A stretch of DNA of 6,121 bases from positions 1 to 6,121 of the forward strand of contig DHFP01000163.1 in NCBI GenBank assembly GCA_002402315.1, written 5' to 3'. Shown here piece by piece: positions 5,889 through 6,121 of the stretch; within the stretch, counting starts at the first letter, position 1, and each line of letters starts with the position of its first letter. A program made the translations under genes and the position numbers. The notes beneath the pieces are model-generated. The model did not search any database and was not told the origin of the DNA. It saw nothing but the letters and a program-made list of their open reading frames with translations. The DNA is from Clostridiales bacterium UBA4821 (lineage in GTDB: Bacteria > Bacillota > Clostridia > Acetivibrionales > UBA4821).

Positions 5889-5929
5889 AAATAAAAAATG
5901 AGCCATGAAATAATTTTTTGACCCATTTT
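5889..5929 (-). terminator. Probable intrinsic terminator of the XRE regulator gene
   Basis: Three bases after the regulator's stop, the minus strand reads AAAATGGGTC (5920-5929), a 15-base loop, then GGCTCATTTT (5895-5904), a 10-base-pair stem with two G-U pairs, followed by TTATTT. The stem is AT-rich and only moderately stable. Confidence 0.45.
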
Positions 5930-5931
5930 AC

Positions 5932-6121
5932 TCATTTATCCTTTCCGTATTTTGCAAGAATAAATTCTTTAAACTCTTCAAACAACTTTTGTGCCTCGGG
6001 AGGTAAGCCGCTAATAGGGTCATACTCCTCAATCTGTGCAGAATATTCTTCTTTGACTTCTGAAATGGTTGGGCTCTTATGGTTAACTCTGCCAACCAGA
6101 TAATCTATGCTAACATTAAAA
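5932..6121 (-). CDS. XRE-family transcriptional regulator, C-terminal part only
   Basis: The minus-strand frame is open from the right edge to TGA at 5932-5934 and gives 62 residues. It begins FNVSIDYLVGR, the standard end of an XRE/Cro-type helix-turn-helix domain (the last helix and the DYLxGR signature). A charged tail follows that contains GLPPEAQKLFEEFKEFILAKYGK and looks helical, as in many small XRE proteins where the tail dimerizes. The DNA-binding helices and the start lie outside the window. The gene is on the same strand as mntA-hepT and 139 bases upstream of it, but a probable terminator and a separate promoter lie between. It may regulate the toxin-antitoxin pair or a different target; the window cannot decide. 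No start codon lies within this part, so it is easy to overlook. Confidence 0.8.
   Translation of the reverse strand, partial: FNVSIDYLVGRVNHKSPTISEVKEEYSAQIEEYDPISGLPPEAQKLFEEFKEFILAKYGKDK

Noticed and set aside
5918..6103. Plus-strand open frame at the right edge
   Set aside because: The opposite strand encodes the end of an XRE regulator with the recognisable DYLVGR motif, so this frame is a shadow.
1..6121. CRISPR array, tRNA, rRNA or transposase
   Set aside because: No regularly spaced repeats, cloverleaf-like sequence, or transposase or recombinase motifs were seen on either strand.

Overview
The window looks like a low-GC Firmicute chromosome, most likely a clostridium of the Acetivibrio/Ruminiclostridium kind. 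The base composition is AT-rich, several Shine-Dalgarno sites are purine-rich (AAGGAGG, AAGGAGA), GTG is used as a start codon, and birA is paired with a type III pantothenate kinase. The genus is an inference from gene style; no ribosomal RNA or other marker gene is present.

Left part (1-1818). A plus-strand remnant of the chemotaxis kinase gene cheA runs in from the left edge and loses its homology at about 167-178, right at the stop codon of the convergent gene coaX. On the minus strand, birA (biotin protein ligase without the N-terminal DNA-binding domain) and coaX (type III pantothenate kinase) form a two-gene cofactor unit. They are separated by 71 bases that contain a strong hairpin. 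birA has a good sigma-A type promoter at 1871-1899.

Middle part (1933-4954). Three plus-strand genes with short gaps look like one operon: a lipoprotein of unknown function, a three-helix membrane protein with a cytoplasmic TPR-like tail, and a two-PRC-barrel protein with a long acidic linker and a C-terminal small beta domain. None has a function I can name. Together they look like a membrane-associated assembly with an outward-facing lipoprotein, an integral membrane adaptor and a cytosolic partner.

Right part (4955-6121). After a 195-base intergenic stretch that ends in a strong but orphan ribosome binding site comes a minus-strand HEPN/MNT toxin-antitoxin module (mntA-hepT; antitoxin first, 14-base overlap) with its own promoter and an unusually GC-rich leader. 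Upstream of it, and separated by a probable terminator, is the C-terminal end of an XRE-family regulator that continues past the right edge. The module is markedly AT-rich in its coding part and sits next to an apparently orphaned translation start, which suggests it arrived by transfer. No RNA genes, CRISPR array, insertion sequence or transposase were seen.
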